A stretch of DNA of 42,464 nt. It comes from JALYUA01 sp038229875 (GTDB lineage: Bacteria; Acidobacteriota; Thermoanaerobaculia; UBA5066; Gp7-AA6). Each line of letters begins with the position of its first letter. Position 1 is the stretch's first letter. The stretch covers positions 1 through 42,464 of the forward strand of contig JBBROA010000021.1 of NCBI GenBank assembly GCA_038229875.1, given 5' to 3'. Below are positions 16,011-23,394 of this stretch, one piece after another. Position numbers and translations under genes: made by a program. The notes under the pieces were generated by a model that was not told the origin of the DNA, did not search any database, and worked only from the letters and a program-made list of their open reading frames with translations.

Positions 16011-16582
16011 AGTACATGGAGCGGGGCGGGTTCGAGTCCCACGAGCTGATGCGGTGGACGCTCGGACTGACGTGCGTTCTGCTCGCCGGCTTCTGGTGGA
16101 CGAACGCGATTCTCTTCGTCTCGCGCCTGGGGCTGACTCCTGCCTCGATCGCGGCGTATTACCGGGGCTCCGACGCGGACTTCCGCGCGCCGCGCACCGC
16201 CGGCGCGATGCTCGAAGTCACCCACGGGCATCTGCCGATGATGGCGCTGGTTCTCCTCCTGCTGACGCACCTGCTGATCTTCGCTCCCTGGTCGCGCCGC
16301 GCGAAGATCACGATGATCGCGATCTCGTTTCTCTCCGCCTTGATCGAAGAGGGAAGCTCGTGGCTCGTGCGGTTCGTCGATCCGCGGTTCGCCTGGCTGA
16401 AGCTCGCCTCATTTCTGACGCTCCAGGGGGCGCTCGCGTTCCTTCTCGCGGGACTGCTCCTGTTCCTGCGATCGGGAGCTCGCGGGCGTCAGGCAAACGA
16501 CCCGGGTCTGCGCGCGCGCCGGCGTGCAGCCCGCGGACGTTCGAGCCTCCGGCACGGAACGGACGGGGGTCCCGAGCGGTAA
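16007..16582 (+). CDS. Four-helix membrane protein of the flavin operon
   Basis: This 191-residue protein is translationally coupled to the FMN-binding gene (ATGA at 16007). Four hydrophobic helices are seen: LGLTCVLLAGFWWTNAILFV, MMALVLLLLTHLLIFAPW, ITMIAISFLSALIEEGSSWL and LASFLTLQGALAFLLAGLLL. His residues lie close to predicted membrane faces (SHELMRW, EVTHGHLPMM, LLTHLLIF), and an EE pair sits in helix three. The last 35 residues are Arg-rich and probably cytoplasmic. No named family was recognised. Context suggests a membrane electron donor to the flavoprotein, perhaps a b-haem protein, but haem binding is only inferred from the His pattern. Confidence 0.82.
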   Translation: MKYMERGGFESHELMRWTLGLTCVLLAGFWWTNAILFVSRLGLTPASIAAYYRGSDADFRAPRTAGAMLEVTHGHLPMMALVLLLLTHLLIFAPWSRRAKITMIAISFLSALIEEGSSWLVRFVDPRFAWLKLASFLTLQGALAFLLAGLLLFLRSGARGRQANDPGLRARRRAARGRSSLRHGTDGGPER

Positions 16583-16603
16583 GAGGACCGCGTTCGGAGG
16601 AGC

Positions 16604-17836
16604 TCAGTCCTTCAGCCTGACCTCGAGGAAGCGTCTGCCCAGCCGGAGCACCTGCCCCCCACCCGCGAGCGAGCTCAGGATACGGGCGTTCGGATCCCGA
16701 ACCACCTGGCCTCCCGGCGTTTCCGCCGCCCGGTCGTAGAGTGAGAGCGCCCCCTCCGCGATCTTTCGGCGCGCCTCCCGCATGGAGTCCGCCAGACGCA
16801 CTTCGACGAGCACCTTCGCCGCGCCCCACTCGCGCGCATCGGACGAGACTTTTTCCACTTCGATTTTTTCGGGAAGCTCGCCTTTCGAAAAGGCGCGGCG
16901 AAAATCCTCCTCCGCGCGGGCCGCCGCTTCGGGGCCATGGAACTGCGCGGCGATGTTCCGCGCGAGCGCGGCCTTCACGTCGCGGGGGTTCGACGCTCCC
17001 GACTCGACGCCGATCTTCATCGCGGAGATCTCACTCGACGGTACGTCCGTCAGAAGGTCCCAGTAACTCCACATGCCCGCGTCGGCGATCGACATCAGCT
17101 TGCCGTAGATCTCGGCGGGCGGCTCCTGCACGCCGATCGCGTTTCCAAGGGATTTGGACATCTTCTCGGTCCCGTCGAGTCCCACCAGAAGAGGAAGCGT
17201 CAGCACGACCTGCGGTTCGAGCCCCTCCTCGCGCATGAGGTCGCGGCCGACGAGCAGGTTGAAGAGCTGATCGGTCCCGCCGAGCTCGACGTCCGCCTTG
17301 AGCGCGACCGAGTCGTAACCCTGAGCGAGTGGATAGAGCAGCTCGTGCAGCGCGATCGGCTGCTGACTCCTCCACCGTTTCTGAAAATCGTCGCGCTCGA
17401 GAATCCGAGCCACCGTCATGCGGGAGCAGAGCCGCACCACGCCCTCCGCCCCGAGCGCCGAGAGCCAGCGGCTGTTGAACTCGACAGAAGTCGTGTCCGC
17501 GTCGAGGATCTTGAACGCCTGGCTCGTGTAGGTCGCCGCGTTCGCGACCACTTCTTCGCGCGTGAGCTGCGGGCGCGTCGTCTTCTTGCCGGAAGGGTCG
17601 CCGATCATCGCGGTGAAATCGCCGATCACGAAAACGACGCGGTGCCCGAGCTGCTGGAAGTGCCGCATCTTGCGGAGAACGACCGTGTGGCCGAGGTGAA
17701 TGTCCGGCGCCGACGGGTCGAACCCGACCTTCACGGTCAGGGGCCCGCGGGCCAGCTTCCGGGCAAGATCCTTTTCGTCGATCAGATCGACGGCCCCGCG
17801 TCGGATCAATTCCAGGCTCGATTCGATGGAAGTCAC
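16604..17836 (-). CDS. tyrS: Tyrosyl-tRNA synthetase
   Basis: This 410-residue class I synthetase charges tRNA-Tyr. The HIGH-type motif is in VGFDPSAPDIHLGHTVVLRK, the signature loop KMSKS is in GLDGTEKMSKSLGNAIGV, and the tyrosine pocket segment VELGGTDQLFNLLVGRD is present. The C-terminal RNA-binding S4-type domain spans about residues 345-410 (VLVEVRLADSMREARRKIAE ... GGQVVRDPNARI). The HLGH form and the length fit the TyrZ-like branch rather than E. coli TyrS. It is convergent with the flavin operon (21-bp gap). No T-box is visible in the short upstream region. Confidence 0.96.
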   Translation of the reverse strand: MTSIESSLELIRRGAVDLIDEKDLARKLARGPLTVKVGFDPSAPDIHLGHTVVLRKMRHFQQLGHRVVFVIGDFTAMIGDPSGKKTTRPQLTREEVVANAATYTSQAFKILDADTTSVEFNSRWLSALGAEGVVRLCSRMTVARILERDDFQKRWRSQQPIALHELLYPLAQGYDSVALKADVELGGTDQLFNLLVGRDLMREEGLEPQVVLTLPLLVGLDGTEKMSKSLGNAIGVQEPPAEIYGKLMSIADAGMWSYWDLLTDVPSSEISAMKIGVESGASNPRDVKAALARNIAAQFHGPEAAARAEEDFRRAFSKGELPEKIEVEKVSSDAREWGAAKVLVEVRLADSMREARRKIAEGALSLYDRAAETPGGQVVRDPNARILSSLAGGGQVLRLGRRFLEVRLKD

Positions 17837-17905
17837 TGTGCGGCGGGATTATATGGAGCCCTTTAAGGCCTCCTAAAATCCTGAGCCCTCGCGGATTCTG
17901 CCCCT

Positions 17906-18997
17906 ATGCTCGCCTGCATGAATTTCACGGCCAGCTTCATTTCCGGGATCGCCGCCCTTTCGATATCGTTGTTCGCGTCGGTGGGAGGGCTTTTTTCGAC
18001 CTCGGCGCCAAGCGCCTCGTTCTCGGTCTCCACGCCGAACCCGGCCGCGGGCTCGCTCGTGCAGTTCACGGACACGACGGCCGGCGGCCCGACGTCGTGG
18101 GCCTGGGACTTCGGAGACGGGGGAACGTCCGCCGATCGGAATCCCGCCCACGTGTACGCGGCGCCGGGGTCCTTCACGGCGCGCCTCACGGCGTCGAACG
18201 CCTCGGGCCCCGCCAGCGCCACGCTTCCCGTGACCGTCACCGACGCGGGCGTTCTCCGCTTGAACGCGGCGCACTCGTTCGACCTGACGCTCTCCGCCCG
18301 CGATCCGCGCACGGGAAACGCCGGCGCCGGGAAGGTGATCGGGCAGAACGACGTGTACGGGTACTTCAGTCTGCCGACGCTCTCCGGCAACGCCGGCAAC
18401 CCCGAGATCATCGTAAAGATGGTCGACGCCACCGGCATCGGTCAGAACTACTGGGTCTTCTACGGCTCGATGACGGACCTCGAGTTCACGCTGTCGGTCA
18501 AGGAGAACGCGACGGGAGTCGTCAAGTCGTACCGGAAAGATGACTCGAAGCCCTCCGGGCAGTTCGACACGACCGGGTTTCTGACGGCCACGACTCCGAC
18601 GCCGGGAGCTCCCGTGCCGACCGCGACGCCGACGCCGCCTCCGGGCAGCACGGCGCCGCAGACGATCGACATCGAGTTGTCGAAGTACCAGTACTCCCCC
18701 GGCACGGGAAACCCCATCCAGGTGACGGCGGGTGCTCCGACCACACTGGTCTTCAACGCTCTCGACGTGACGCACGGCTTTTCGGGAATCCCCGCTCTCG
18801 GGATCGCCGGCAGCTCGAGTATCAGTCCAGGGACCGAGGGCGACCCATACGGCGGCGGCACCACGCCCCACCCATACCGCGTGACGTTCACCGCTCCGCT
18901 TTCTGAGCGCGGCAAGTCGTACTCCTTCTCCTGCAATGCCAGCCCGCAGTGCGGCGCCGGCCACAGCACCATGCTCGGCGTCCTCCGAGTGAACTGA
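17906..18997 (+). CDS. PKD-domain protein with CuA-like cupredoxin domain, paralogue 1
   Basis: This 363-residue exported protein starts at ATG 17906 or 17918; neither has a strong ribosome site. A hydrophobic leader precedes a PKD domain (PSASFSVSTPNPAAGSLVQF; TSWAWDFGDGGTS; HVYAAPGSFTARL). A middle domain of about 110 residues (VLRLNAAHSFDLTLSARDPR; YWVFYGSMTDLEFTLSVKEN) is shared with the next two genes. After a Pro/Thr linker comes a cupredoxin-like domain whose end resembles the CuA site of cytochrome oxidase subunit II: DVTHGFSGIPALGI and FSCNASPQCGAGHSTM. The ligand order H...C...C...H...M is complete, but the Cys spacing is Cx5C instead of Cx3C. Periplasmic copper binding is inferred; the physiological role is unknown. 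Confidence 0.87.
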   Translation: MLACMNFTASFISGIAALSISLFASVGGLFSTSAPSASFSVSTPNPAAGSLVQFTDTTAGGPTSWAWDFGDGGTSADRNPAHVYAAPGSFTARLTASNASGPASATLPVTVTDAGVLRLNAAHSFDLTLSARDPRTGNAGAGKVIGQNDVYGYFSLPTLSGNAGNPEIIVKMVDATGIGQNYWVFYGSMTDLEFTLSVKENATGVVKSYRKDDSKPSGQFDTTGFLTATTPTPGAPVPTATPTPPPGSTAPQTIDIELSKYQYSPGTGNPIQVTAGAPTTLVFNALDVTHGFSGIPALGIAGSSSISPGTEGDPYGGGTTPHPYRVTFTAPLSERGKSYSFSCNASPQCGAGHSTMLGVLRVN

Positions 18998-19079
18998 TGG
19001 CAAGTCCCCGGTTTTTCTCACCCCCGGCCCGCTCCGGCCCGAACCGATCGGTTCGCCGGATCGTCCAACTCGAGGCGTT

Positions 19080-20117
19080 ATGACTCCTTTTGCAGGTCTC
19101 TTCAAAGCTCTGACGGTGCTCGCGCTCACGATTCTCGCGAGCGTCACGGCGATCACCGCGCCCTCGGCGTCGTTCACGGCCTCGACGCCCAACCCGGCCG
19201 TGAACTCGGTCGTGCAATTCACCGATACGACGACCGGCGGCCCGACGTCCTGGGCGTGGGACTTTGGCGACGGCGCCACTTCCAGCTCGCAGAATCCCAC
19301 GCACGCGTACTCCGCGCCGGGGCCGTTCACGGTGCGGCTGACGGCCGGCAACTCGACGGGTCCGGGGACCTCGACGCTCGCGATGACCGTGACGGTGGAC
19401 ACGGTGCTGCGGCTGAACGCGGCGCACACATTCGACCTGACTCTGACGGCGCGCGACCCGAGAACCGGGAACACGGGCGCCGGCAAGGTGATCGGGCAGA
19501 ACGACGTGTACGGGTACTTCAGCATCCCGGATGTCTCCGGCAACGCGGGGAACCCCGAGGTGATCGTGAAGATGGTGGACGCGACCGGCATCGGCCAGAA
19601 CTACTGGGTCTTCTACGGCTGCATGACCGACCTCGAGTACACGGTCTCGGTCAAGGAGAACGCGACCGGCACGGTGAAGACATACGCGAAGGATCTCGGA
19701 AAACCATGCGGGCAGTTCGACACCTCCGGGTTTCTGCCGACGCCCACGGCGACCACGGGGCCGGCGGCGACCCCGACGCCCACGCCCGCCCCGGGCGGTC
19801 CGACGATCGTCAACCTGACGGCCAAACAGTTCCAGTGGGACTTCAACGCTGGCGGCAGCACGTTCGTCGCGAAGGTGGGAACGACCTACGAGCTCCACAT
19901 CAGCGACATCGACAGGTTGCAGAGCGACGACCATGCCTTCAGCGGCGTTCCGGCTCTCGGACTGAGCGGGACGAACCTGTCCCCTCAAAAGCCCTTCGTC
20001 GTGCGGACCTTCACTCCCGCGGCATCCCGCGTCGGGTTCCACCCCTTTTCCTGCAGCGTGACTTCCTGCGGGATCGGGCACGACACCATGACGGGGGTCA
20101 TCCAGGTCGTCCCCTGA
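19080..20117 (+). CDS. PKD-domain protein with CuA-like cupredoxin domain, paralogue 2
   Basis: This 345-residue paralogue of the preceding gene starts at ATG 19080 with a signal peptide (GLFKALTVLALTILASVTAI). The PKD domain (SWAWDFGDGATSSSQNPTHA) and the middle domain are conserved; the latter adds Cys in YWVFYGCMTDLEYTVSVKEN and KPCGQFDTSGF, absent at those sites in paralogue 1, which may form a disulphide. The cupredoxin domain has DDHAFSGVPALGL and FSCSVTSCGIGHDTM, so the Cys spacing is Cx4C with the Cx3Hx2M tail intact. The ligand set is complete. About 80 bases separate it from paralogue 1, including a perfect 14-bp palindrome at 19041-19054. Confidence 0.88.
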   Translation: MTPFAGLFKALTVLALTILASVTAITAPSASFTASTPNPAVNSVVQFTDTTTGGPTSWAWDFGDGATSSSQNPTHAYSAPGPFTVRLTAGNSTGPGTSTLAMTVTVDTVLRLNAAHTFDLTLTARDPRTGNTGAGKVIGQNDVYGYFSIPDVSGNAGNPEVIVKMVDATGIGQNYWVFYGCMTDLEYTVSVKENATGTVKTYAKDLGKPCGQFDTSGFLPTPTATTGPAATPTPTPAPGGPTIVNLTAKQFQWDFNAGGSTFVAKVGTTYELHISDIDRLQSDDHAFSGVPALGLSGTNLSPQKPFVVRTFTPAASRVGFHPFSCSVTSCGIGHDTMTGVIQVVP

Positions 20118-20221
20118 CGAACCGGGCTGGCTGAATCTGGAGGGGCGGCCGGCGATCGGCTCCCTCGCGATCGTCCGATCCTTCCTGTCAACCGCGGCGG
20201 GCCCGGGCGCGTCCAACCGGG

Positions 20222-21277
20222 ATGCGCCTCCTGCGGCTCACCCCCGGTCGCGGGGCGGTCCTCGCGGTCCTCGCGGTCGTCGTGGCGCTCGGCGCCCTCC
20301 TCGGACTCGTGTCCGCGGCGCCGACGGCCTCTTTCACGGTATCCACCTCCAGCCCGGCGGTGAATTCCATCGTCCTCTTCGCAGACACGTCGTCGGGAGG
20401 GGCCACCGCCTGGAGCTGGGATTTCGGCGATGGCGCCACCTCCGGAGACCGCAATCCCGCGCACGCCTACCGCGCCCCCGGCACCTTCTCCGCGCGGCTC
20501 ACCGCGTCGAATGCCTCGGGGTCGTCGGTCGCCGCGCTTCCGGTCACGGTCACCCCGGCGGACGTGCTCCGCTTGAACGCGGCGCACAGCTTCGACCTGA
20601 CGCTCTCCGCGCGGGATCAGCGCACCGGCGCGACGGGCGCGGGCATCGTCATCGGACAGAACGACGTCTACGGTTACTTCAGTCTGCCGACTCTGTCCGG
20701 CAACGCGGGAAACCCGGAGTTGATAGTCAAGATGGTCGATGCGTCCTCGATCGGCCAGAACTACTGGGTGTTTTACGGCTCGATGACCGATCTCGAGTTC
20801 ACGCTCGCGGTGAAGGAAAACGCGACGGGGATCGTCAAAACGTATACGCAGGACCCCGCGCATCCGTCGGGGCAGTTCGACACCTCCGGATTCGCGGCCA
20901 CACCGACGCCGACGCCTGCGCCGACGGCGGGACCAGTTCAGACGATCACGATCAACACGAAGGCGTGGGAGTTCAACCCCGGGGGCGCGTTCGCGCCCGC
21001 ACTCGTCCTGAAGGCGGGGACCGCCTACCGGTTGCGGTTTCACAACGTGGATCCGACGGGCACCACGCTCCCGAACCACGGGTTCTCGGGAATCTCCGAC
21101 ATCGGAATTTCCGCCAGTCCGGGCAACACGATTTCCCCGGGACGCGACTACACGACCGAGGTGTTCACCCCACAGGCGTTCCATCGGGGCGGGCACCCCT
21201 TTTCCTGCACGAACAACGATTGCGGCGGGGACCCGCAACAACACACGTTCATGCTGGGAACGTTGATCGTCGAGTGA
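20222..21277 (+). CDS. PKD-domain protein with CuA-like cupredoxin domain, paralogue 3
   Basis: This 351-residue third paralogue has an N-terminal hydrophobic signal (AVLAVLAVVVALGALLGLVS), a PKD domain (AWSWDFGDGATSGDRNPAHA), and the shared middle domain (VLRLNAAHSFDLTLSARDQR; GQNYWVFYGSMTDLEFTLAV). A short Pro/Thr linker leads to the cupredoxin domain with PNHGFSGISDIGI and FSCTNNDCGGDPQQHTFM. Here the Cys pair is Cx4C and the second gap is Cx6H instead of Cx3H, so the metal loop is reshaped further than in the other two copies. All five candidate ligands remain. It may be co-transcribed with paralogue 2; the 104-bp gap has no clear terminator. Confidence 0.87.
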   Translation: MRLLRLTPGRGAVLAVLAVVVALGALLGLVSAAPTASFTVSTSSPAVNSIVLFADTSSGGATAWSWDFGDGATSGDRNPAHAYRAPGTFSARLTASNASGSSVAALPVTVTPADVLRLNAAHSFDLTLSARDQRTGATGAGIVIGQNDVYGYFSLPTLSGNAGNPELIVKMVDASSIGQNYWVFYGSMTDLEFTLAVKENATGIVKTYTQDPAHPSGQFDTSGFAATPTPTPAPTAGPVQTITINTKAWEFNPGGAFAPALVLKAGTAYRLRFHNVDPTGTTLPNHGFSGISDIGISASPGNTISPGRDYTTEVFTPQAFHRGGHPFSCTNNDCGGDPQQHTFMLGTLIVE

Positions 21278-21330
21278 GCCGCGGGTTCCGCGCGGTGTCC
21301 CTGACCCAGGTGTCCCTTACAATCCGCTCG

Positions 21331-21513
21331 ATGGCCGATCCAACACCCGCCCCGGGTCCCCCAACTCCCGCGACGGAGGCAGCCGAGAACGAGGACGACC
21401 GGCGCGCCGCCGCCGCCGCGGTCAATCGCAAGCGCGCGCTCGAGGACTGGGAAGCGAGCAAGAAGCGCTGGCGGGAGATGGGCGTTCCCGAGGGGCTGCC
21501 CGCGAAAAAGTGA
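21331..21513 (+). CDS. Small hydrophilic protein of unknown function
   Basis: This is a 60-residue protein with an acidic Pro/Ala/Thr-rich N-terminus and a charged helical C-terminus (AVNRKRALEDWEASKKRWRE, then MGVPEGLPAKK). It begins at ATG 21331 and its stop overlaps the GTG of the glycosylase gene (GTGA), so it is likely coupled to it. No family was recognised. The overlap with a real gene and helical charge pattern argue that it is expressed. Confidence 0.65.
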   Translation: MADPTPAPGPPTPATEAAENEDDRRAAAAAVNRKRALEDWEASKKRWREMGVPEGLPAKK

Positions 21514-22319
21514 GGCCGCCCGGCGGCCCCGAATACCTCGAGTGGATTGAATCCGAGGTGGTCCGCTGCTTCCGGTGCCCGAGGCTGGTGGCCTGGCGGG
21601 AAGCGGCCGCCGCCAACCCGCCCCGGCGTTTTCGGGGAGAGACGTACTGGGCGCGGCCGATTCCGGCGTTCGGCGATGCTCATCCGCGGATCCTGCTCGT
21701 CGGACTCGCTCCCGCGGCGAACGGCGGGAACCGGACGGGGAGGATGTTCACGGGCGACGCATCGGGAGACTTTCTCTTCGCGGCGCTTCACGCGGTAGGG
21801 CTCGCGAGCCAGCCCGAGTCGCGACACCTGGGCGATGGCCTGACCCTCTCGGGAGTTCTGATCACGGCCGCGGTGCGCTGCGCCCCTCCGGACAATCGCC
21901 CCCTTCCCGAGGAGTTCGCGGCGTGCAGCGAATACCTCGATCGGGAGCGGGAGGCGCTCCCCGGCGCGCGGACTTTGGTCGCGCTCGGGGCTCTGGCGTT
22001 TGAGGCGTGCCTCGGCACGCTCGCGCGCGGAGGTTTGCCGATCCCGCGTCCGAAGCCGCGTTTTGCCCATGGCGCGGAAGTCGAGATAGGCGACTACACG
22101 ATCTTCGTGACGTACCACCCGAGCCAGCAGAACACGTTCACGGGAAAGCTCACTCCCCCGATGCTCCAGGCCGTCCTGTCGAGGGCGGCCCGGAGCTCGG
22201 AGGCGAAAGAGGGACGGGGCGTCAGTGCCCCTGCGTGTGGCCCGGCTGGGAGACCCCTTCGAGAACCCGTCCGGCCTCGTTCCGCGGGGTCGCGCGCGCG
22301 ACGTCCGCCGTCGAGATGA
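21510..22319 (+). CDS. Type 5 (UdgB-like) uracil-DNA glycosylase
   Basis: This 269-residue DNA-repair enzyme removes uracil, and often other deaminated bases, from DNA. The family motif is GLAPAANGGNRTGRMFTGDA-SGDFL, and the second motif is HPSQQNTFTGKLT. Four Cys in typical positions (CFRC, AAVRCAPP, EFAACSEYL) suggest the [4Fe-4S] cluster of families 4 and 5. The start is GTG 21510, overlapping the previous stop. After the catalytic domain, a tail of about 35 Arg/Pro-rich residues reads through the 3' end of the convergent CBS gene for 98 bases, so the tail is probably a poorly conserved extension. Confidence 0.9.
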   Translation: MRPPGGPEYLEWIESEVVRCFRCPRLVAWREAAAANPPRRFRGETYWARPIPAFGDAHPRILLVGLAPAANGGNRTGRMFTGDASGDFLFAALHAVGLASQPESRHLGDGLTLSGVLITAAVRCAPPDNRPLPEEFAACSEYLDREREALPGARTLVALGALAFEACLGTLARGGLPIPRPKPRFAHGAEVEIGDYTIFVTYHPSQQNTFTGKLTPPMLQAVLSRAARSSEAKEGRGVSAPACGPAGRPLREPVRPRSAGSRARRPPSR

Positions 22320-22659
22320 CGCCGACGAGCCGGTCGCCTTCGCAGACGAGGATCCGCCGGACCTGCGCCTTTTCCATCCGGCGAGTGATCTCCGAGATGT
22401 CCGTGTCGGGCTCGACGGACACGATGTCCGACTTCATGACGTCCGCGGCACGGACGTCCGACGGCTTGCGGTCCTGTTCACCGAGATAAAGCGCGACGTC
22501 GCGGTCCGTGACGACCCCGATCACCCGGCTTTCGCCGTTCCCCTCCGTGATGGGAACGAGACCGCAGTCTTCGTCCCGCATGATCTCGATCACATCGCGG
22601 AGGGTGTCACTCGCTTCGCACGTCTCCGGGTCTTTCGTCATCAAATCCAGTGCCTGCAT
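22222..22659 (-). CDS. CBS-domain pair protein
   Basis: This 145-residue protein is made almost entirely of two CBS motifs (AIEIMRDEDC-like VIEIMRDEDCGLVPITEGNG, VIGVVTDRDVAL; then DISEITRRMEKAQVRRILVC, LVGVISTADVARA). Such stand-alone pairs bind adenine nucleotides or other ligands and act as sensors for partner proteins. The start has AAGGAGG about six bases upstream. Its 3' end overlaps the glycosylase gene tail on the other strand. No partner is evident from the neighbours. Confidence 0.92.
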   Translation of the reverse strand: MQALDLMTKDPETCEASDTLRDVIEIMRDEDCGLVPITEGNGESRVIGVVTDRDVALYLGEQDRKPSDVRAADVMKSDIVSVEPDTDISEITRRMEKAQVRRILVCEGDRLVGVISTADVARATPRNEAGRVLEGVSQPGHTQGH

Positions 22660-22737
22660 GGGCGCCTCCTTGAAAGGGAAGTTCGGGTGCAGGATTTGTT
22701 CCTGCGGAGGCTGAGCCCGCCGGGCGAGCGCCCGGGG

Positions 22738-23175
22738 CTATTTCTTGAAGAGAGCGTCGAATGCCGCCCGGGACGTATCCGGCGTCTCCGTCGCTCTTGT
22801 CCCCGTCAGATCGAACGAGCGTGTGGGCGAAAAGAGAGGACACTCGTTCCGAAGCTTTTTCGAAGGGACGCGTGCTGGAATTTCCTTCCACCGCGCGCAC
22901 TCCCAGCGCGCTCCCGTGTCGAAGTTCGAGCACTGCGCGCACGCGTGAAGGTCGGCGCCGCATTTCGCGCACGTCGTGTCGAACCGCAGCTCGGCGACGT
23001 CCCGATGCTTCTCACCGCAGGCGCGGCAGGCGAAGACGAACGGCTTGTTCTGGTCCGCTCCGCGGCCGCGGGGCCCCTCGGGCCGGTCCGGCCGTGGGCC
23101 TGACGGGCGCCGCGGCCCCGACTCGCCACGGTCGGATTCCATGTAGCCGCGATGGCCGTATTTGCGATCGTTCAT
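22738..23175 (-). CDS. Cys-rich putative zinc-binding protein
   Basis: This 145-residue protein has an Arg/Gly/Pro-rich N-terminus (about residues 1-45). It is followed by a Cys-rich region: FACRACGEKH, CAKCGADLHACAQCSNFD, ARWECARW and NECPLFSP. The paired CxxC motifs suggest two zinc ribbons; the later cysteines with IPARVPSKKLRNECPLFSPT form a pattern found in uncharacterised bacterial proteins. Its start at 23175 lies directly next to the heptamer array at 23177, and no good ribosome site is visible, so ATG 23142 is an alternative start. Function is unknown. Confidence 0.75.
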   Translation of the reverse strand: MNDRKYGHRGYMESDRGESGPRRPSGPRPDRPEGPRGRGADQNKPFVFACRACGEKHRDVAELRFDTTCAKCGADLHACAQCSNFDTGARWECARWKEIPARVPSKKLRNECPLFSPTRSFDLTGTRATETPDTSRAAFDALFKK

Positions 23176-23176
23176 A

Positions 23177-23392
23177 AGTAGCTATCAGCTATGAGCTGTC
23201 AGCTTCCAGCTTTCAGCTCCAGGACTCGGAAGGGCCGCGGGATCGATCTCGAGCAGTGAAACCGGTCGATCCTCCGAACAGCCGACGGCTAAGGATAGCG
23301 GACTTTTCGACTTCTGAAACAACTTCCGCGCCGATCACCCGCGGAGCCGGGAGTGTCCCCGGCTGATAGCTGATAGATGACAACGACAGCTC
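23177..23392. repeat. Inverted pair of degenerate heptamer arrays
   Basis: On the minus strand 23177-23220 reads as about six tandem units: AGCTGAA, AGCTGGA, AGCTGAC, AGCTCAT, AGCTGAT, AGCTACT. On the plus strand 23361-23392 reads GGCTGAT, AGCTGAT, AGATGAC, AACGAC, AGCTC. The arrays thus face each other across about 140 bases with no gene. The inverted ends with a small core look like a MITE, but no target-site duplication could be confirmed. Confidence 0.65.
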
Positions 23393-23394
23393 TT

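Larger units (their letters stand above)
17906..21277 (+). repeat. Tandem triplication of PKD/CuA-like genes
   Basis: Three genes of similar length (363, 345 and 351 residues) in one direction share the same architecture and long near-identical stretches at DNA level, for example around GTGATCGGGCAGAACGACGT in the middle domains of genes 1 and 2. Signal peptides, linkers and metal loops differ more. This points to local gene duplication followed by divergence. Confidence 0.85.

Noticed and set aside
17837..17905. T-box or other leader for tyrS
   Set aside because: The region before tyrS is only about 70 bases and shows no T-box sequence or specifier-type hairpin.
23177..23392. CRISPR array
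   Set aside because: The units are only seven bases, degenerate and contiguous without spacers, and no cas gene is near.
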